Below are positions 15,339 to 24,210 of a stretch of DNA of 64,000 bases, in pieces (positions within the stretch are counted from its first letter, which is position 1; every line of letters starts with the position of its first letter). Below the pieces are notes generated by a model. The model did not search any database, was not told where the DNA came from, and saw nothing but the letters and a program-made list of their open reading frames with translations. The stretch is taken from contig NZ_BAABCJ010000001.1 of NCBI RefSeq assembly GCF_039538765.1, positions 992,001 to 1,056,000 on the forward strand, in the 5' to 3' direction. This stretch comes from Zhihengliuella alba. GTDB lineage: Bacteria > Actinomycetota > Actinomycetes > Actinomycetales > Micrococcaceae. Both the position numbers and the translations under genes were made by a program.

Positions 15339-16789
15339 GCCCGTCTGGAGCGCACCTGTCGAATTATCGGGCGAACATCGCGTCGGAGGACAGGCACCAT
15401 TATCAGAATCACCGTGTAGAGCACCGCGGCAAGGACCAGACCAATGCTGAGGCGCAAGACATCTGAAAATGCAGCCAGCAACTGTGTGTCCGTTGCCAGC
15501 AGCGCTGCTGCGACTACGGCGTGGACCACGAAACTGCGGCATGCGCTCCCGACGATTTCTCGGACAGCCAGCCCGGTCCGCCTCAGAGGGAACAGCGAGA
15601 GTACGGCCCAGTTGAGGGCCAACGAAGCGGCAACTGCGACGGCGACACCGAAGGCGCCCCATTGAACCGCCACGACAATTGCGATGATCATGATCGTCCG
15701 CGTTACAAGTGAGTAGCGTAGCTGCAAGGACGTCATCCCGAGCCCCAAGAAGATCCAGTAGTAGACGTAGCCCATCGATTGGAAAACGCCGCCGATGGCG
15801 AGAATGGCGAACAACGGGACTGCGGCGTCCCATTGGGCTCCCAGTAGAACGCCTACAACAGGTTCGGCCAAGGCTGCGCCGACAACGAATGCGGAACCTA
15901 ATGCATAGGACAACGCGGTCTGCGCGACGACTACATACCGGGAGAACTCTCGAAGATCATCCTGGCGGCGAGCCAACAGCGGGAGCGCCACTCGCGTCAA
16001 CGGTGCGGCGATCTGCTGCACGGGGACTTTGAAGAGGCGGTATGCCTGGTCGTACAAGCCGAGTTGCGTAGGACCTGCCACCCGCCCCAGCACCATCGAA
16101 TCGATGTTGGTGCTCAGGTATGACAGCAGCTGGACACCCAGAGTGTTGCCGCCGAATGCGACGAGGGACCGCATCGGTGCCGCCTTGGGGAGGCCCGGGA
16201 GCCAGCGACCTCCTCCGGCAGCCATGACCAGAAGAACGACCGCGTAAGTCACTTGTTGAATGACCAGGGACCAGGCACCCGCGCCGGCTAGCGCTGATAG
16301 GACAGCGAGCCCGAAAGCCACGATCAGCGCCCCCACCTCCGAGGCGGCCAGCCAGCCGAAGCGCAATCTTCTCGTCAGGTCGGCGACGTATTGGGCGCTG
16401 GCGGACGAAACGACGAATCCAACTCCAAGGATTCGGAGCATCTCCGAAACGCCGGCCTTGGCGTAGAAGCTCTCGACCCAAGGAGCCACAAGCCAGAGAA
16501 CGCCCCAGAGGAACAACCCGAGGCCGACGCTCATCCACCACAGGTTGGTACGTTGCTGTGCAGAAAGGGCCCTTGCCTGGATCGCCGCGGAGGACAACCC
16601 GAAATCCCCAATGACAGTAGTCAGGCCAGCCACGGCGAAAACCATCGCGAAAAGCCCGAAATCTGCCGGAGCCAATAGCCTGGCGAGGACTATGGTCGAG
16701 AGGAGCTGGAGAGCAAATTTGGCGCTCTGCGAGACCGCAGTAGTGGCTACGCCTCGTCGAGCATGATGTGCGTCGGACGCGAGCGTCAT
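15335..16789 (-). CDS. Wzx-type polysaccharide flippase (MOP superfamily)
   Basis: 484 residues with about 12-14 predicted membrane helices. N-terminal VSQSAKFALQLLSTIVLARLLAPADFGLFAM is typical of the LPS/teichuronic-acid exporter branch. The family flips undecaprenyl-linked repeat units across the membrane. The ATG (MTLASDAHH) overlaps the stop of the upstream pyruvyl transferase gene. It is the last gene of a five-gene minus-strand run (polymerase, two glycosyltransferases, pyruvyl transferase, flippase). Confidence 0.9.
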   Translation of the reverse strand: MTLASDAHHARRGVATTAVSQSAKFALQLLSTIVLARLLAPADFGLFAMVFAVAGLTTVIGDFGLSSAAIQARALSAQQRTNLWWMSVGLGLFLWGVLWLVAPWVESFYAKAGVSEMLRILGVGFVVSSASAQYVADLTRRLRFGWLAASEVGALIVAFGLAVLSALAGAGAWSLVIQQVTYAVVLLVMAAGGGRWLPGLPKAAPMRSLVAFGGNTLGVQLLSYLSTNIDSMVLGRVAGPTQLGLYDQAYRLFKVPVQQIAAPLTRVALPLLARRQDDLREFSRYVVVAQTALSYALGSAFVVGAALAEPVVGVLLGAQWDAAVPLFAILAIGGVFQSMGYVYYWIFLGLGMTSLQLRYSLVTRTIMIIAIVVAVQWGAFGVAVAVAASLALNWAVLSLFPLRRTGLAVREIVGSACRSFVVHAVVAAALLATDTQLLAAFSDVLRLSIGLVLAAVLYTVILIMVPVLRRDVRPIIRQVRSRRA

Positions 16790-17592
16790 GATCCGCTGGC
16801 CTGGTCGGTGCCCCACAAGTGCCACGGGAAACTAGAGATGAGGCGCTCATGGTCGCCCTCCGGCGAATCAGGGGCGCCGAGGTCCAACGCTTCCTCGACA
16901 GAGAAGGCAGCCTGCTGCGGGCGCCTGCCTGTGCCCGAGTAGTAGTCGTCGTACTTGAAATCGGGCTCGGCCGACGAAACCATGCGTCTCGCTGGCACCC
17001 CGTACGATTCCGCCACTACCAATCCGTGAAGGGACGACCCCACCACGAATCGACTCGTGGCGATTGTGGCGAGACATTCGAGTAGCGGCGCTCTCGGATT
17101 CAGTACATTCGGTGCTCCCGCCATAGATCTGTAGTCATGGAGGTTCGGCACGATGGTGTAATCGGATTGAAAGAGCGGTCTTCCGAGGTTCGCGGCTGGG
17201 AAGTACCTGGCCGTCAGGATCCCCGGATCTCCGTAGACTTCGGGGACGGACCCACCTCGTTCGTCGAGGAAAGCTTTGGTGAGGTGTCCCCGGACTGCGT
17301 GAAATTGTGCTCCCGAAACGGTGTAGTCCCGGGCCACCTCCTTGCCGTTGACCCCTGAGCCCCAAACATGATCAGCGTTCCCGACCTCGTGCATCACCGA
17401 GCCTATTGAGAACAGCCTGACGTTCTTGGCCCCCTGGTCCATCCTGAGCCCCCGACTTGCGAGCATGCGCTCGACGAGTTGCGGTCCCAGAAGGTCGCCG
17501 AAATTGTTGACAGGACGCCGTAAGGGGATGAGACGGCCCAGCGGTCCCCGCATGACCGGGCGTCTCGGATTCCATGCGTAGAGGTCAACCAC
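16786..17592 (-). CDS. Polysaccharide pyruvyl transferase family protein
   Basis: 268 residues. RRPVNNFGDLLGPQLVERM at the start, HVWGSGVNG near 78, YGDPGILTARYF near 120, and VVGSSLHGLVVAESYGVPARRM near 183-204 are the signature blocks of enzymes that add ketal pyruvate from PEP to sugars. The family also includes CsaB-like proteins that pyruvylate wall polymers. The GTG start overlaps the preceding glycosyltransferase by eight bases. This suggests an acidic, pyruvylated surface polymer. Confidence 0.88.
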   Translation of the reverse strand: MVDLYAWNPRRPVMRGPLGRLIPLRRPVNNFGDLLGPQLVERMLASRGLRMDQGAKNVRLFSIGSVMHEVGNADHVWGSGVNGKEVARDYTVSGAQFHAVRGHLTKAFLDERGGSVPEVYGDPGILTARYFPAANLGRPLFQSDYTIVPNLHDYRSMAGAPNVLNPRAPLLECLATIATSRFVVGSSLHGLVVAESYGVPARRMVSSAEPDFKYDDYYSGTGRRPQQAAFSVEEALDLGAPDSPEGDHERLISSFPWHLWGTDQASGS

Positions 17593-18694
17593 CCGTGTTC
17601 CCTGCCTCGATAGCTTCGGCGATCCTGGAGATGCCCTCGTCCAGTCTGGCCGAGGTGACGTCGTCCGTGAAACGAAGGGCCTCTGCGATTCCCAGACGCG
17701 CCGTTGCGCTCAGGCCCTCCCTGTCGTCATGGAGGCCCCGAATGGCCCGGGCGAGGGCGCGGGAATCGCCGGGAGGCACGAGCAGGCCCGCCCGACTTGG
17801 ACCTAATACTTCGACAGGCCCACCCATAGCGGTCGCAATCACCGGACGTCCGGACGCCATCGCCTGTACCATCACCTGGCCGAAGGCCTCTGGCCGCAAT
17901 GTGCACAGTGCGAGGACGTGTGATCGCTCGAGGACCTCTTGCACGTTGTCGACATGGCCCAAGAAGTCAACCGGTAGGCTCCGTTCATCGGCCAGGCGAT
18001 GCAGGTCATCGGCATACCGGGGATCAGCATGTGCAGACCCTCCGGCAATCAGGGCCCTTACATTCAGACCGTTGGAAACCAGGTGCTCAACTGCATCAAG
18101 AAGCACGTGGACGCCTTTGGAATGATCCAGTCTGCTCAGGGATGCGATTGTAAATTCGCCTGTTGGGAACTCCCGACACGTCGCCCGACCAGTCCCAGAG
18201 ACGGGATGTGCTACCTCTGTTGGACGTCCCTGCAGTCCACGGGGAAGCGTCGAGGCTGTGTACGAACTATTCGCCAAGAATCCGTCGAATCCGGCCAGCG
18301 TGTGCTTGAACATCGCGAGTCTCTTGAGTCGGCCAGGCAGCGAGGGAACTGAGAGGTCCTCCCGCAGGTAGGCGATACGGATATAGTCCTGACCCGATCG
18401 CAGACCCAAAATATTAGCGACAGGCAAGCTGTTAGCGACGACGACGTCCGGCGCCATAGATCGAATAGTGGACTGCAGGTGACCCGCAGATCTCACCTTG
18501 TCTGCATATGTACTGACGCCCGGCATAACCCTGACATCGATGCCCAAGTCACGTACACGCCCAGCGAGCGGTCCTTCTCCGAGGACGACGACGCTTCGTT
18601 TGAACCGGCTGGGCTGGGCCAAATACCGGAGTAGCCCCAGCTGGCCACCACCGAGCTCGCTGCTGTGATCGGCGAAGACTACGTGCTTCGTCAT
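17585..18694 (-). CDS. GT4-type glycosyltransferase
   Basis: 369 residues from the ATG that overlaps the upstream gene stop (ATGA); a longer ORF is only a shadow. N-terminal FADHSSELGGGQLGLLRYL, then IASLSRLDHSKGVHVLLDAV and LCTLRPEAFGQVMVQAMASGRPVIA. The second Glu of the EX7E pair is replaced by Gln, as in some family members. Glycosyl specificity unknown. It belongs to the coupled minus-strand run. Confidence 0.86.
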   Translation of the reverse strand: MTKHVVFADHSSELGGGQLGLLRYLAQPSRFKRSVVVLGEGPLAGRVRDLGIDVRVMPGVSTYADKVRSAGHLQSTIRSMAPDVVVANSLPVANILGLRSGQDYIRIAYLREDLSVPSLPGRLKRLAMFKHTLAGFDGFLANSSYTASTLPRGLQGRPTEVAHPVSGTGRATCREFPTGEFTIASLSRLDHSKGVHVLLDAVEHLVSNGLNVRALIAGGSAHADPRYADDLHRLADERSLPVDFLGHVDNVQEVLERSHVLALCTLRPEAFGQVMVQAMASGRPVIATAMGGPVEVLGPSRAGLLVPPGDSRALARAIRGLHDDREGLSATARLGIAEALRFTDDVTSARLDEGISRIAEAIEAGNTGG

Positions 18695-19827
18695 GAATGC
18701 CTCTCGATCGCATTCATGCTCGCATTGAGCCTTGAATGGCTTACAAACTCCTGTTTCCGCCGAACTGAATCCAGCGCCACACGGCGACGCCGATCCCGTG
18801 TCCATCGACGTGGGAGGCGCGTCAGACCGACGTAGAGATCTGCATGAAGCCGGCCTACGGCGTCCAGGGATCGCCGCCGGCGGAAGGAACTGCTGTCAAC
18901 CGAATCTTCGCTTCGTGGGGCCAGGACTTCGGCCACGTCCGAACTCGACGGTAAGCCCTCGTAGGTGGACACCGCAGCCGGGAACTCACGTTTCAGCGAC
19001 TCGGTGGATGGGCTGCTCGGAATGAGCACTCGGGCTCCTAGCCCTAAAGCGAGTATCACGGCGCCCGAGTTGTACATCGACTTGTAAGGCAATATGACTG
19101 CCCTCGATCCTTCGATTAAATCTTCTAGATCCGCATCGTCCACATACCCCGGCCTGAACTCGACTCCGGGACACTCCTCCGCCAATTTCGAGATATGCGT
19201 AGCGTAGTCAGGCGATGACGGCTGACCTGCAATGATCAGACTCGACTCTGGGGGCACGCAGTCCGTGGCCTTCGCCAGTGCAAATGCCTCAAGTAACCCC
19301 TCAAGGCCCTTGTACGGCCGTAGCGAGCCGAAGGTCGAAATTACCGGCCCTACCACCTGCGTCAGCACTTCGTTACCCCGTCGCGGGTAAACAGGGTGCA
19401 AGATGACGAGTCCACGACTCATGTCGTTCTCCGGGGACTCGTTCAGGTACACCCGCAGGTCTACCATCCGCCCGACCCACGAATTAAAGAATCTAACGTA
19501 GCCGGGAACGCTCTCATGAGTCGCCAGATTGTGCTGCGTTAGAACAACAGGGACCCTCGAAATAGCCAATCGCAGGAGGAACACAATGCCCACGACAATT
19601 TTGGGGAGCCGCTTCCGCACTGACGAGGCGATGAACAGATGCTCGGGCCAGTGAAAGTGCACCACGTCGTATCGTCCGCATATGCCGCGTAACCAGGTGA
19701 ACCTCACGGGGCGGGCGCCTGCCGCGCCGACAGCATCAGTCAACAAGTCGATGAACGGGTTCCCCGACGCGCCCCCCGGTGGAACGGTGATGAGGACTCG
19801 AGGGCCACCAGCGTCCCGCTGTATCAC
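18691..19827 (-). CDS. Glycosyltransferase, GT-B fold
   Basis: 378 residues with YDVVHFHWPEHLF near 54-66, FGSLRPYKGLEGLLEAF near 165-181, and VILPYKSMYNSGAVILALGLGARVLIPS. These are characteristic of actinobacterial mannosyltransferase-like or GumK-like enzymes that lack the EX7E pair. The C-terminal 50 residues are Arg-rich. The GTG start overlaps the stop of the polymerase gene (GTGA). Codon use is visibly less GC-biased than in the housekeeping genes. Donor unknown. Confidence 0.8.
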   Translation of the reverse strand: MIQRDAGGPRVLITVPPGGASGNPFIDLLTDAVGAAGARPVRFTWLRGICGRYDVVHFHWPEHLFIASSVRKRLPKIVVGIVFLLRLAISRVPVVLTQHNLATHESVPGYVRFFNSWVGRMVDLRVYLNESPENDMSRGLVILHPVYPRRGNEVLTQVVGPVISTFGSLRPYKGLEGLLEAFALAKATDCVPPESSLIIAGQPSSPDYATHISKLAEECPGVEFRPGYVDDADLEDLIEGSRAVILPYKSMYNSGAVILALGLGARVLIPSSPSTESLKREFPAAVSTYEGLPSSSDVAEVLAPRSEDSVDSSSFRRRRSLDAVGRLHADLYVGLTRLPRRWTRDRRRRVALDSVRRKQEFVSHSRLNASMNAIERHS

Positions 19828-21230
19828 AGCGCTGCCATCCGTTTGCCGTGGTCCTCGTTCGCTCGGGAGCTCTCCTCAGACATCGGACTGGCCCCATGAG
19901 AGTCCTCCCTGGCTCGGCGCTCCGAGCGTTGGGTACCTCTCTTCGGCACTGCCGCATCGAGAATTCCGAAAGTCAGCATCGTTGCGACAAGGCTGAAGTT
20001 TGCCATCAGGCTCCAACCGGTCAACGTGATCATCAGGTATCCGGGCAAGGCGAAGACGAGAACCTTCGCGGCGGAAAGCTGCGAACCTCGTCGGCCCGCG
20101 CGCCTCAACGAGCGCAGGAGGAGAAGCAGGATTGGGGCGTAAAAAACCACAGCTAGCGTCAAGCCGAGCTCAGCTGTATAAAGCAGAAATGCGTTGTGGA
20201 CCGGCAGGCCCGATGCTGTGGCTGCGTCGAATCCGCCAACAACGGAGATATAGGAGTTAGGGCCGGTCCCCGTCCACAGGTTCTGGGACAGCTGCATCCA
20301 CGCGGCGTCCAGCAAGACAGGCCGCTGCCCACCCGTTTCATCCATCTCGAACCGCTCGAGCAGTGGTGGCAGAAAAATCAGGGCCAAGACTGCCAAGGCG
20401 ACACCGGAAGCGAGTCGAACCATGAAGCGGGCCTTGCCGGGAAGCGTGACGATCCAGAGCCCAATGAGAAGAAAGTGAGCGGCCAGGTTGGCCCGGCTGA
20501 TGGTGAGTCCGGATGTGACAAGTCCGAGGCCAACAACCGTCCACGCCCAGAATCGGACTTTTCGTCCCTTGGAGAGCGTGAAGGGGAGCGCGATCAAACA
20601 AGTAATGAACGCGATTTTCGCGAGATTGGCTGGGTGCCCGACTGTACCCGAGGCACGGCCGATCAAGCCCTCGAGAGTTCGATCCGTACCTGTCAGCCAG
20701 GACGGAACCTCGAGCCCCAGCAACTGCGCGGCCGACACACCAAGCTGTAGCGTCAGAATCCCAGCCATCGCGATCATGAGGTATCGCGCCGATGCGTTGT
20801 TGGCGAAAATCTCGCGGCCGACTACCCGGCCAAAAGCCCACGCAAGGACTCCGAGGGCGAGAGCGATAAGCCCCGACCACTGCAGGGCGCTTCCCTCCCA
20901 CACCGTCCACAGGCCCACGGCGACACAGGCAATGAAGACGTAATACATCGCGGGTACGGGAACGTGGCGTCGCTCGAGCAAGAAAGCAATAAGGCATCCG
21001 GCGACGACCGCCCCGTAGGTCGTCACAGTGGGAACAGGCGGGCCAAGGGTCGAGAAAACATCGCTGGTATGGGGAACGAGCTCGACGACCGAACGCGGAA
21101 CGGCGACTGCCATTAGAATAGCGATCGCACTCAATACTGGGAGCGACACCCTCGGCAAGACTAGGCGCACCAAGGCAAGGCCAATGACAACGGCCACCAC
21201 AAGACCGACGCCAAGAAGAACTTCCTTCAC
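19824..21230 (-). CDS. Wzy-type polymerase / O-antigen ligase family membrane protein
   Basis: 468 residues, roughly ten or more membrane helices and a large extracytoplasmic loop. That loop contains WMQLSQNLWTGTGPNSYI, followed by VHNAFLLYTAELGLT, the Wzy_C signature. It probably polymerises the flipped repeat units. I chose the GTG start (KEVLLGVGL) because GGGGGAG lies five bases upstream; the longer ORF adds a non-membrane Arg-rich extension. First gene of the minus-strand run, divergent from the UDP-sugar dehydrogenase. Confidence 0.85.
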   Translation of the reverse strand: MKEVLLGVGLVVAVVIGLALVRLVLPRVSLPVLSAIAILMAVAVPRSVVELVPHTSDVFSTLGPPVPTVTTYGAVVAGCLIAFLLERRHVPVPAMYYVFIACVAVGLWTVWEGSALQWSGLIALALGVLAWAFGRVVGREIFANNASARYLMIAMAGILTLQLGVSAAQLLGLEVPSWLTGTDRTLEGLIGRASGTVGHPANLAKIAFITCLIALPFTLSKGRKVRFWAWTVVGLGLVTSGLTISRANLAAHFLLIGLWIVTLPGKARFMVRLASGVALAVLALIFLPPLLERFEMDETGGQRPVLLDAAWMQLSQNLWTGTGPNSYISVVGGFDAATASGLPVHNAFLLYTAELGLTLAVVFYAPILLLLLRSLRRAGRRGSQLSAAKVLVFALPGYLMITLTGWSLMANFSLVATMLTFGILDAAVPKRGTQRSERRAREDSHGASPMSEESSRANEDHGKRMAAL

Positions 21231-21398
21231 TCTGACTCCCCCTGGCCGATGTGTCTTCCGGCTCCCCATCCTAGTGGCCACGGCCGACCGCCAGTATCCC
21301 AGCAACGCCGTCGCGCCCTGGTTGACGCGTACACTTTGTGACAGGGGGCTCGGCGGTTGTTGGCCGACCTTGGCCAACACGCGCAGGAGGAACCAGCA

Positions 21399-22658
21399 TT
21401 GACGAAGCAGCTTGTAGTCATAGGGCAGGGCTATGTCGGCCTCCCGCTAGCCCGAGCGGCAACACGGGCCGGGTTCTCGGTCGCTGGTCTGGACGCGAAC
21501 CCTCGCACCGTTGCCCGCCTCAATAACGGCTCAAGCCATGTCGATGACATTCCAGACGAAGATGTGCGCAACATGCTCGAGGCGGGCTACAGCGCCACGG
21601 GCGATCCCAGCTCAATCAGTCGGGCCGACGTCGTCGTCGTCTGCGTTCCAACGCCTCTCGGCGAGGATGGGAGCCCGGACCTAAGCGCGATTGTCTCCTC
21701 GGGCGAGGCCATCGCCGCGCATATGAAGTCCGGGTGCCTCGTCGTGCTGGAGTCGACAACCTATCCTGGCACGACCGAGGAGCTGTTTCTCCCGCTTCTG
21801 GAATCCAAGGGAGCTGTCCAGGGCGAGACCTTCCATTTGGCATTTTCCCCGGAGAGAATCGACCCGGGAAACCGCAACTACAGGCTCGAAAACACGCCGA
21901 AACTAGTGGGCGGAGTCTCAGACGAAGCCACTCGGAAGGCGACCCAGTTCTATAAGACATTCGTCGATGTAGTTGTTCCGATGAAGGGGGCTCGAGAGGC
22001 AGAAACGGCCAAATTACTCGAGAATACTTATCGGCATATCAACATCGCACTCGTCAACGAGATGGCGAAGTTCTGTCATGAGCTGGACATCGACATATGG
22101 GACGTAATCCGCGGTTCATCGACCAAGCCTTTTGGCTTCCAGGCGTTCCACCCCGGTCCTGGCGTTGGCGGCCACTGTATCCCGATCGATCCCAACTACC
22201 TTGGATATCAGGTCAAGAAGGTCCTCGGTTACCCCTTCAGGTTTGTCGAACTAGCCCAGGAAATCAACGGGTCGATGCCACGCTATGTCGTCTCTCGTTG
22301 TTCCGAAATTCTCAACGACGACATGAAATCGATCAAGGGCTCTAACATTCTGTTGATAGGTGTAACATATAAGCCCAACATTGCGGACCAACGCGAATCT
22401 CCATCTGCCCCAATCGCTTCATTGCTTCAAGCGGCCGGTGCCGACTTGCATTACTTCGACCCGCACGTGCCTCACTGGAAGGCCCCAGCTAGCCCCCTGA
22501 CCTGCTCACCCGATGTCGTGAAGGCAGCCGCAGAAGCGGATTTGGTCGTGATTCTGCAGGACCACTCTAACGTCGACCTCGCCGGAATCGTCGCAAGTTC
22601 CCGGAGGACGCTGGACTGCCGCGGGCGAGCAGAGGGAGCAAACGTGATTCGTCTCTGA
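21399..22658 (+). CDS. wecC: UDP-sugar dehydrogenase (UDP-N-acetylmannosamine/UDP-glucose dehydrogenase family)
   Basis: NAD-dependent four-electron oxidation of a UDP-hexose to the uronate. 419 residues: NAD-binding GQGYVGLP (9-16), STTYPGTTEE, SPERIDPGN, and catalytic Cys260 in GVGGHCIPIDP. SPERIDPGN and GHCIPIDP favour the WecC/TviB/WbpA-type branch over UDP-glucose dehydrogenases, but substrate is not proved. The TTG start is supported by AGGAGG eight bases upstream (21385-21390). It is followed by the initiating transferase on the same strand. Confidence 0.9.
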   Translation: MTKQLVVIGQGYVGLPLARAATRAGFSVAGLDANPRTVARLNNGSSHVDDIPDEDVRNMLEAGYSATGDPSSISRADVVVVCVPTPLGEDGSPDLSAIVSSGEAIAAHMKSGCLVVLESTTYPGTTEELFLPLLESKGAVQGETFHLAFSPERIDPGNRNYRLENTPKLVGGVSDEATRKATQFYKTFVDVVVPMKGAREAETAKLLENTYRHINIALVNEMAKFCHELDIDIWDVIRGSSTKPFGFQAFHPGPGVGGHCIPIDPNYLGYQVKKVLGYPFRFVELAQEINGSMPRYVVSRCSEILNDDMKSIKGSNILLIGVTYKPNIADQRESPSAPIASLLQAAGADLHYFDPHVPHWKAPASPLTCSPDVVKAAAEADLVVILQDHSNVDLAGIVASSRRTLDCRGRAEGANVIRL

Positions 22659-22739
22659 ACTCCGAGTCGCTGTCACCGCACTGCGGAGGACACTACGACG
22701 CAGCAACCAAATAGAGGTCTTCATCTGGGGGAAGCCATC

Positions 22740-24188
22740 ATGGCTTATAAGAATTCGGACTGGCGGGCATCGCTTCCCCGTCGTTTGTCCTTCGTCGACG
22801 CCGTAGCAGTGATCACGGCCATCAGCATCGCGCATCTAATCAGATTCGGAACCGATGCGTCTGTGCCGATCTTCACGCGAGGCGATCGTATCGAGTTTAG
22901 TTACACCACTTTTGGCGTCGCTATCGGCATCGCTTGGATCGTCGTGCTCAAAGTCTGGAACAGTCGAGACGTCAAGATCCTCGGTTCAGGAAGCGAAGAG
23001 TACAAGCGCGTGTCCGCCTCATCGCTCGCCCTCTTCGGTGCCATTGCGATTCTGTCCTACGCCCTCAGGATCGAGACGGCCCGAGGCTACGTAGGCGTCG
23101 CGCTCCCGCTGGGTTTATGTCTCCTCCTCATTGGACGGTGGACGTTCCGGCGCTACCTCCTTCATCGCAGGCGAGCCGGCATCTACACGCGGCGATTGCT
23201 CCTTATCGGCGCCCCGGATGCCGTAGATCACCTGGCTAAATCGCTGCGCCTCGCCCCTGGCGCGGGGTACGTGCCCGTCGGAGCTGTCCTCTCCGCTCGA
23301 GCCGAACCTGAAGCCTTGGCATCGCTTTCGGTACCACTCCTGGCACGGAACCAGTCCGTACCGTCGATCACACAGGTGATCGACGCCAAGGCAATTGACG
23401 CCGTGGCCATCTCGGCGGGTTCCGACTTGCATCCCACAGCCGTTCGGCAGCTCGGTTGGGAGTTACAGTCACGACAGGTCAGCATGATTATGGCTCCGGC
23501 GCTGACGGATGTGGCGGGCCCGCGTATACATACCCAGCCGATCGCCGGACTTCCCCTGATCCACGTCGCCACTCCCAAACTTGAGGGACTGCAGGCAGCA
23601 ACCAAGCGCGCCTTCGATATAGTCGCGGCCGCCATTGCGCTCATCGTCTTATCCCCCGTCTTCCTCGCGATCGCTCTCGCGATCAAGACCCAGGACAAGG
23701 GCCCCGCCATCTTCCACCAGGAGCGTGTTGGAAAAGACGGCAAAACGTTCCGGATGTACAAGTTCCGATCTATGGTCGTCGACGCCGAAGAGCAGCTGGA
23801 GAACCTCGCGACGCTCAGTGAGGGCAATGGAGTCCTCTTCAAGCTGAAGACCGATCCCCGAGTGACCAAAATCGGGGCCTTCTTACGACGCTACAGTCTG
23901 GACGAGCTGCCGCAGCTCTGGAACGTGCTCATCGGGGATATGAGTCTGGTCGGTCCCCGTCCGCCTCTACCCTCCGAAGTTGCCATGTACGAGCAGTATG
24001 TCGATCGTCGCCTGATGGTGAAACCAGGTATCACCGGCCTCTGGCAAGTCAGCGGTCGGTCAGATCTCTCCTGGGATGACAGTGTCCGGCTCGACCTCTA
24101 CTACGTGGAGAATTGGTCGCTGACGCAGGACCTGCTCATCCTGGCCAAGACAGCCAAGGCGGTCGTTGGGAAGGACGGAGCCTACTAG
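22740..24188 (+). CDS. Polyprenyl-phosphate hexose-1-phosphate transferase (WbaP/CpsE type)
   Basis: 482 residues. Four or five N-terminal membrane helices (1-145), a Rossmann-like middle domain (150-275), a fifth hydrophobic hairpin with KRAFDIVAAAIALI, and the catalytic sugar-transferase domain to the end. The domain shows PAIFHQERVGKDGKTFRMYKFRSM, LRRYSLDELPQLWNVL, GDMSLVGPRPPLPSE and KPGITGLWQVSGRS. It starts the lipid-linked repeat unit by moving a sugar-phosphate to undecaprenyl phosphate. It ends convergent with nnr, 22 bases away. Confidence 0.93.
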   Translation: MAYKNSDWRASLPRRLSFVDAVAVITAISIAHLIRFGTDASVPIFTRGDRIEFSYTTFGVAIGIAWIVVLKVWNSRDVKILGSGSEEYKRVSASSLALFGAIAILSYALRIETARGYVGVALPLGLCLLLIGRWTFRRYLLHRRRAGIYTRRLLLIGAPDAVDHLAKSLRLAPGAGYVPVGAVLSARAEPEALASLSVPLLARNQSVPSITQVIDAKAIDAVAISAGSDLHPTAVRQLGWELQSRQVSMIMAPALTDVAGPRIHTQPIAGLPLIHVATPKLEGLQAATKRAFDIVAAAIALIVLSPVFLAIALAIKTQDKGPAIFHQERVGKDGKTFRMYKFRSMVVDAEEQLENLATLSEGNGVLFKLKTDPRVTKIGAFLRRYSLDELPQLWNVLIGDMSLVGPRPPLPSEVAMYEQYVDRRLMVKPGITGLWQVSGRSDLSWDDSVRLDLYYVENWSLTQDLLILAKTAKAVVGKDGAY

Positions 24189-24210
24189 GGCCTCGATCAG
24201 TCGGCCCCGC

